This document shows positions 18,743 to 22,243 of a DNA stretch of 22,243 nucleotides, piece by piece (positions within the stretch are counted from its first letter, which is position 1; each line of letters starts with the position of its first letter). The notes beneath the pieces are model-generated. The model was not told the origin of the DNA. It searched no databases and was given only the letters and a program-made list of their open reading frames with translations. This stretch comes from a virus. Where the stretch lies: the IMG/VR virus record IMGVR_UViG_3300009480_000080, positions 1 to 22,243 of that record, one strand, 5' to 3'. The position numbers were made by a program, and so were the translations under genes.

Positions 18743-20577
18743 AATTAGTTTTTAATCCATTAACAGGGAAGTTTGATTATGTTAATGAAACCAGTGGGGC
18801 AAGTACCTCAACTTTTCTTGACCTTAGCGATACCCCTTCTAGTTATTCTGGCCAAGCAGATAAGGTCCTGGCTGTAAATCATGGAGAAAGTGCAGTAGAA
18901 TTTATTAATACACCTAGTGAACCAACATATCCCTCTCAGTCTGGAATTGCTGTTTGGGATGCTGGGGGTAGTCAGTGGAACATATCTATAGCTGGGAACT
19001 CAGATGAATTCGTTAAAGGAGATGGAAGTTTAGATTCTAAGGCTTATGTCCCCTATAGTGGTGCCACAACTTCTGTTAATCTTGGAGCATATAACCTTTC
19101 TGCATCAACAATTACTGCAAGTACATTCAACGTTGGTGGGAACTATGCCTTCCCAACAACAGATGGTTCAAACGGTTATATCTTAAAAACAAATGGTTCT
19201 GGAGATGTTACTTGGCAACCAGACAATAGCGGAGGTTCTTCAAGCCCATTAACAACAAAGGGAGACCTCTATACCTATGATACTGCTGGTACAAGATTTC
19301 CACTAGGAACAAATGGTTATATTTTAAGTGTTGATACTTCTACTGCTACAGGTTTAAAATGGGTTCAGAATAGTAGTGGTACCTCTGGGGCAAGTGTTTC
19401 TTTTGGAACTGAAGGACAAATTCCTTATACTAATGCTACAACAGATGATTTTGATTATAGTGATTTTACTTTTGACGGAAATACAGTTCAATTGCCTGCT
19501 GGAACTACCTCTGCAGCACCCTTAAAGTTTCAAAACGGAACAAAACTAATTACCTCAGAAACAGGTGCGATGGAGTTTGAAACAGATAACCTTTATTTTA
19601 CTATTTCAACTGGGGCAACAGAGCAGTATTCAAGTCAATATCCACCAAGTCAAAATTCAACATATGTTAAGGCAACAAGTACTTATTCAACAAGTTTTTA
19701 TCCTTATTATGCTACAGACCCCACAAAAACATTAATTGGAACTGCTAATGGCAATGCTTGGGTAGCTAGTGCTCCAACTAATCAACGCTTTCATATAGAC
19801 CTGGGTTCTTCCAAAGTAGTTAAAAGAATTTATTATGAGAATTATCATAATAATGGTTCTTATACTAATGGTGGAGCAAAAGCATTTACTTTTTGGGGGT
19901 CTAATGACCCTGATGCCTTTGCAGAATTAACTTATGGAACAGATACTGGCTGGACCCAATTATCTACCGTTGTGGATGAATTTGAACAACACGTTGCAAG
20001 TAATGTTGCGGACCCAAAGTATATTACTGTTACTAATTCAACATCGTATAGATATTATGCAGTTAAAATTGCTAATAATTGGGGTGATGGAACAGTGATG
20101 GCTCTAAGAAGAATCGAATTACAGACTGAGAATACAATAGCTAGAAAGAATATTTTGTTAGATGACGGAACACAATTAACTTCCTTGCGTGTACCAATAG
20201 TTACAACAAATGGAAGATTAACAGATAATGCAGAGTTTACATTCGACGGAACAACCTTAAGTTCTCCAAAAATAATTGCAACTACTTCAATAGACTTAGA
20301 AGATAATGTGCCAATTAATCTAGGAACAGGAACCGACAGTGTATTAACCTTTGACGGAACCGATACACTCTTGACTACTGCTGGAGATTTAAAAGTAATA
20401 GCCGATGGAAAGGCTTGGCTTAGGGGTAGCGTTGTTCTAGATGCTCCTGCCTCTGCACCTACACTTAGCGATAACGGGACGATAAGTTTTAGTCTTGACG
20501 AATCGGGGAATAATTTAGTGGTTACAGTTAAATATAGTGATGGAACTGAGAAATCAGGTACTGTTGCTCTTACATAA
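18739..20577 (+). CDS. receptor-binding tail fibre with F5/8-type (discoidin-like) domain
   Basis: 612 residues. The N terminus ([38 protein letters not shown]) is the usual attachment end of such fibres. Shaft modules follow: [40 protein letters not shown], then [20 protein letters not shown]. Residues 296-465 form a discoidin/F5/8C-like carbohydrate-binding beta-sandwich ([58 protein letters not shown]). It sits within a fibre module whose two halves ([11 protein letters not shown] and [20 protein letters not shown]) flank it. The C terminus ([20 protein letters not shown]) ends the fibre. Most likely the host-recognition protein. Confidence 0.85.
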   Translation: MKLVFNPLTGKFDYVNETSGASTSTFLDLSDTPSSYSGQADKVLAVNHGESAVEFINTPSEPTYPSQSGIAVWDAGGSQWNISIAGNSDEFVKGDGSLDSKAYVPYSGATTSVNLGAYNLSASTITASTFNVGGNYAFPTTDGSNGYILKTNGSGDVTWQPDNSGGSSSPLTTKGDLYTYDTAGTRFPLGTNGYILSVDTSTATGLKWVQNSSGTSGASVSFGTEGQIPYTNATTDDFDYSDFTFDGNTVQLPAGTTSAAPLKFQNGTKLITSETGAMEFETDNLYFTISTGATEQYSSQYPPSQNSTYVKATSTYSTSFYPYYATDPTKTLIGTANGNAWVASAPTNQRFHIDLGSSKVVKRIYYENYHNNGSYTNGGAKAFTFWGSNDPDAFAELTYGTDTGWTQLSTVVDEFEQHVASNVADPKYITVTNSTSYRYYAVKIANNWGDGTVMALRRIELQTENTIARKNILLDDGTQLTSLRVPIVTTNGRLTDNAEFTFDGTTLSSPKIIATTSIDLEDNVPINLGTGTDSVLTFDGTDTLLTTAGDLKVIADGKAWLRGSVVLDAPASAPTLSDNGTISFSLDESGNNLVVTVKYSDGTEKSGTVALT

Positions 20578-20589
20578 AAAGGAGGAAAA

Positions 20590-20844
20590 ATGGCTTTAAA
20601 ATTACAAAAAAACTTTAAGGGAATTAATGCAGATTACTGGAAAATCTTAAGAACTGATGTAAGTTTAATAGAGAATAAAACATTAGTTAGAATAGGGTTA
20701 TATGTTAGTGAAGATGTTAGAAAGAAAGAAATTAATAATTTTCTAGAATTACAAGCAGTATTTGTTGAAGGAACAGGGGACTTAGAATTCCTTTATAAAA
20801 ATTTAAAAGAAACAGAATTATTTAAAGGTGCCATAGATTGTTAA
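20590..20844 (+). CDS. small conserved-looking tail-module protein
   Basis: 84 residues with AAAGGAGG close before the ATG. The N terminus MALKLQKNFKGINADYWKIL, followed by strand-rich IENKTLVRIGLYVSEDVRK and a C-terminal helix LEFLYKNLKETELF, resembles short proteins often encoded right after tail fibre genes in siphoviruses. Function is unknown; fibre assembly or a minor virion component are possibilities from location only. It is the last gene of the fibre transcription unit. Confidence 0.68.
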   Translation: MALKLQKNFKGINADYWKILRTDVSLIENKTLVRIGLYVSEDVRKKEINNFLELQAVFVEGTGDLEFLYKNLKETELFKGAIDC

Positions 20845-20853
20845 ATAGAAACC

Positions 20854-20862
20854 TTTTTAAAC
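20854..20862 (+). promoter_or_regulatory. archaeal promoter of the membrane-protein gene
   Basis: GAAACC (BRE-like) followed by TTTTTAAAC (TATA-like). Transcription would start near 20885, leaving a leader of about 45 bases that carries AAAGGAGG before the ATG at 20929. AGTACTT occurs twice just downstream of the TATA-like box (20863 and 20874), with a related AATACTT at about 20885, possible regulator sites. Confidence 0.55.
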
Positions 20863-20928
20863 AGTACTTACCTAGTACTTTTGAATACTTATCAATATTC
20901 CATACAATGAAAGGAGGATTCTATTAAA

Positions 20929-21495
20929 ATGACACAAGCAATTATGAATGCTGGCTATCAGAAGATTTTAGCTACTCTCTTGATTATTCTTTTACTAGTT
21001 AATGCTGGAGCATTAGTCTACATGGCTAACAGACCAGTTGAGGTTCAAGGAATAACAGAAGCAGAGTTTATAGGGATGCTAAATGCTGCTATACCAGAAA
21101 ATACAGATAATCCTAAAATAGATGCTATCTACGATGAGGTCTTTAAAGAAGACAATGTTGAAGATATTGCATTAAACTTAGCATTAACTGAATTAGAAAC
21201 TAAGGATGTTAAAAAGAAAATTGTATCTAAACTTAACTCAGCTAATGAGGATGTTGAAGACTACAAGGATTTAACAAATTTAACAGTTTTAGATTCAGAG
21301 GTTGTTGTAAACGGAAAAAAGGCAGAAGTTACATTAGAGGTTAAGGCTTACTACTTTGTTGACGGAGACGAAGATGAAGAAGGAAGGGCTAGATTTGAAG
21401 TAACTTTTGATGTTTCAGGACTAGATGAAGACGAAGATTATGCAGATGCAGAAGTTTCAGACTTCAAAACAGTTCTTGAAAAAGTTTACGACTAA
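20929..21495 (+). CDS. membrane-anchored acidic secreted protein
   Basis: 188 residues. One N-terminal membrane anchor at about 13-32 (ILATLLIILLLVNAGALVYM) with a short cytoplasmic end, then an outer domain of about 155 residues rich in Asp and Glu (e.g. AYYFVDGDEDEEGRARFEVT, SGLDEDEDYADAEVSDF). The middle is helical; the last third looks like beta strands (SEVVVNGKKAEVTLEVKAYY). No family is recognised. It has its own promoter, a strong ribosome-binding site and a terminator, so it is a single-gene unit, outside the tail operon. A role in changing the host surface (superinfection exclusion or lysis control) is possible but not shown. Confidence 0.75.
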   Translation: MTQAIMNAGYQKILATLLIILLLVNAGALVYMANRPVEVQGITEAEFIGMLNAAIPENTDNPKIDAIYDEVFKEDNVEDIALNLALTELETKDVKKKIVSKLNSANEDVEDYKDLTNLTVLDSEVVVNGKKAEVTLEVKAYYFVDGDEDEEGRARFEVTFDVSGLDEDEDYADAEVSDFKTVLEKVYD

Positions 21496-21499
21496 AACC

Positions 21500-21513
21500 G
21501 AAACATTTATTTA
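21500..21513 (+). promoter_or_regulatory. possible promoter of the phosphoesterase gene
   Basis: CGAAAC (BRE-like) then ATTTATTTA (TATA-like) would start transcription near 21536. It overlaps the T-tract terminator, so the same bases may serve both roles or only one. Confidence 0.35.
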
Positions 21514-21534
21514 CTTTATTTACTTTATTTTTTT
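21504..21534 (+). terminator. T-tract terminator
   Basis: Repeats of TTTACTTTA ending in a run of seven T lie a few bases after the stop codon of the membrane-protein gene. T-rich tracts terminate transcription in archaea; no hairpin is needed or seen. Confidence 0.55.
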
Positions 21535-21547
21535 GTGAGGTATTAAG

Positions 21548-22243
21548 ACGAAAAAGGAAGAGGTACTATCACTAATTGAAGAGAGGGGTCTCAGTTTAAA
21601 AGATTTAGAGACTTTACTATCTCACAGGGAGCCTTCTCAATATCAAGCACGTAGACTTCCTTATTCAGATAAGAGGGTTAGATTTACAGTTATTTCTGAT
21701 TTACATATGGGGCACAAAGAGTTTAGACCTGATGTTTTAGAGCATGCAATAAGAAGTGCTAAGAGATTTAAGTCTGAATTCTTTTTAATTCCAGGAGATA
21801 TACTGGAAGGTATGAGCGGGCGTGAAGGGCATATCTTTGAGTTAGCACATATCGGGGCCACAGAACAGCTTAATTATGGGGCAGAGCAATTAAGACAAAT
21901 TCCTGTTCCTTCTTATGGAATTACAGCCACTAATTCTCATGATGGTTGGTACCACTCTAAGAATAATGCTGGTTTTGAAGTAGGACCAGAGTTAGAAAGA
22001 ATGGTTCCAGGATTTACCTTTTTAGGCTATGATGAAGCAGATTTAGAACTAGATAATGGATTAAGACTTAGAATGACACATCCAGGAGATGGAACCGCTT
22101 ATGCTATTTCTTACAAATTACAGAAGTATTTGAATGCTCTTAGTGGGGGAAAGAAGCCAGATGCTTTATTTCAAGGACATTATCATAAGGCAATGTATAT
22201 GTTCTATCGTAATGTTCATGCTTTTGATTCAGGAACACTTTGT
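21548..22243 (+). CDS. calcineurin-like metallophosphoesterase, 3' truncated, no standard start codon
   Basis: The open frame runs to the end of the window (232 codons visible). Metal-binding motifs of calcineurin-like phosphoesterases: ISDLHMGH (Asp51, His53), IPGDILEG (Asp84), ATNSHDG in place of the usual GNHD/E, MTHPGDG (His178) and QGHYHK (His211, His213). Such enzymes hydrolyse phosphomonoesters or phosphodiesters, including nucleic acids. The N-terminal 40 residues form a helical extension. The frame contains no ATG, GTG or TTG between its upstream stop (21536) and the DLH motif. The best start is ACG at 21548, with GAGGT 6 bases upstream, giving (M)KKEEVLSLIEERG. ATT at 21542 is an alternative. 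The substrate is unknown. Confidence 0.8.

Noticed and set aside
1-22243. CRISPR arrays, tRNA genes, insertion sequences, integrase or attachment sites
   Set aside because: No regularly spaced repeats, cloverleaf-like sequence, transposase-like ORF or integrase-like ORF was seen on reading either strand.

Overview
The window is AT-rich and reads as the structural module of a tailed dsDNA virus (or provirus) with siphovirus architecture. It holds a large terminase, HK97-type portal, protease, scaffold and major capsid protein, neck proteins, tail tube, tail chaperones, tape measure, distal tail, hub, fibres and a holin-like pair. No tail sheath, integrase or small terminase is recognisable. 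The host is probably an archaeon. The gaps between transcription units carry archaeal-looking TATA/BRE elements at leaderless distance from start codons, gene ends are T-tracts, and Shine-Dalgarno sites appear inside operons. The archaeal lineage cannot be fixed from this sequence; a DPANN-type host is only a guess.

Layout. 1-2279: two GT4-family glycosyltransferases with a small winged-helix-like ORF between them. 2281-3699: terminase large subunit. 3692-3934: the only minus-strand gene, a ribbon-helix-helix-like regulator, sharing a palindrome-rich control region with the portal gene (4023-5948). 6020-7996: prohead protease split over two frames, an acidic scaffold segment with its own internal start, and the major capsid protein, closed by a strong palindrome plus T-tract terminator. 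8074-10509: connector, tail terminator and HK97 gp10-like neck/tail genes. 10540-17849: tail tube, chaperone pair with overlapping frames, tape measure, distal tail protein, LamG-bearing hub and a small fibre. 17846-18262: two small membrane proteins. 18320-20844: a second promoter and the receptor-binding fibre module. 20929-21495: a membrane-anchored acidic protein under its own promoter. 21548-22243: a calcineurin-like phosphoesterase cut by the window end.

Two themes stand out. First, a 10-bp palindrome, TTTATATAAA, occurs four times in gaps. Three copies lie 20-21 bp upstream of a TATA-like box of a plus-strand unit (portal, protease, fibre). The fourth lies between the TATA box and start codon of the ribbon-helix-helix gene. 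This suggests a small autoregulated late-gene regulon. Second, several core virion proteins (connector, tail terminator, hub, fibre) carry inserted or fused adhesion-type beta domains, as if the particle displays carbohydrate-binding domains from neck to fibre. Two G8 tracts lie inside such domains. All family assignments come from reading motifs by eye; no searches were run.
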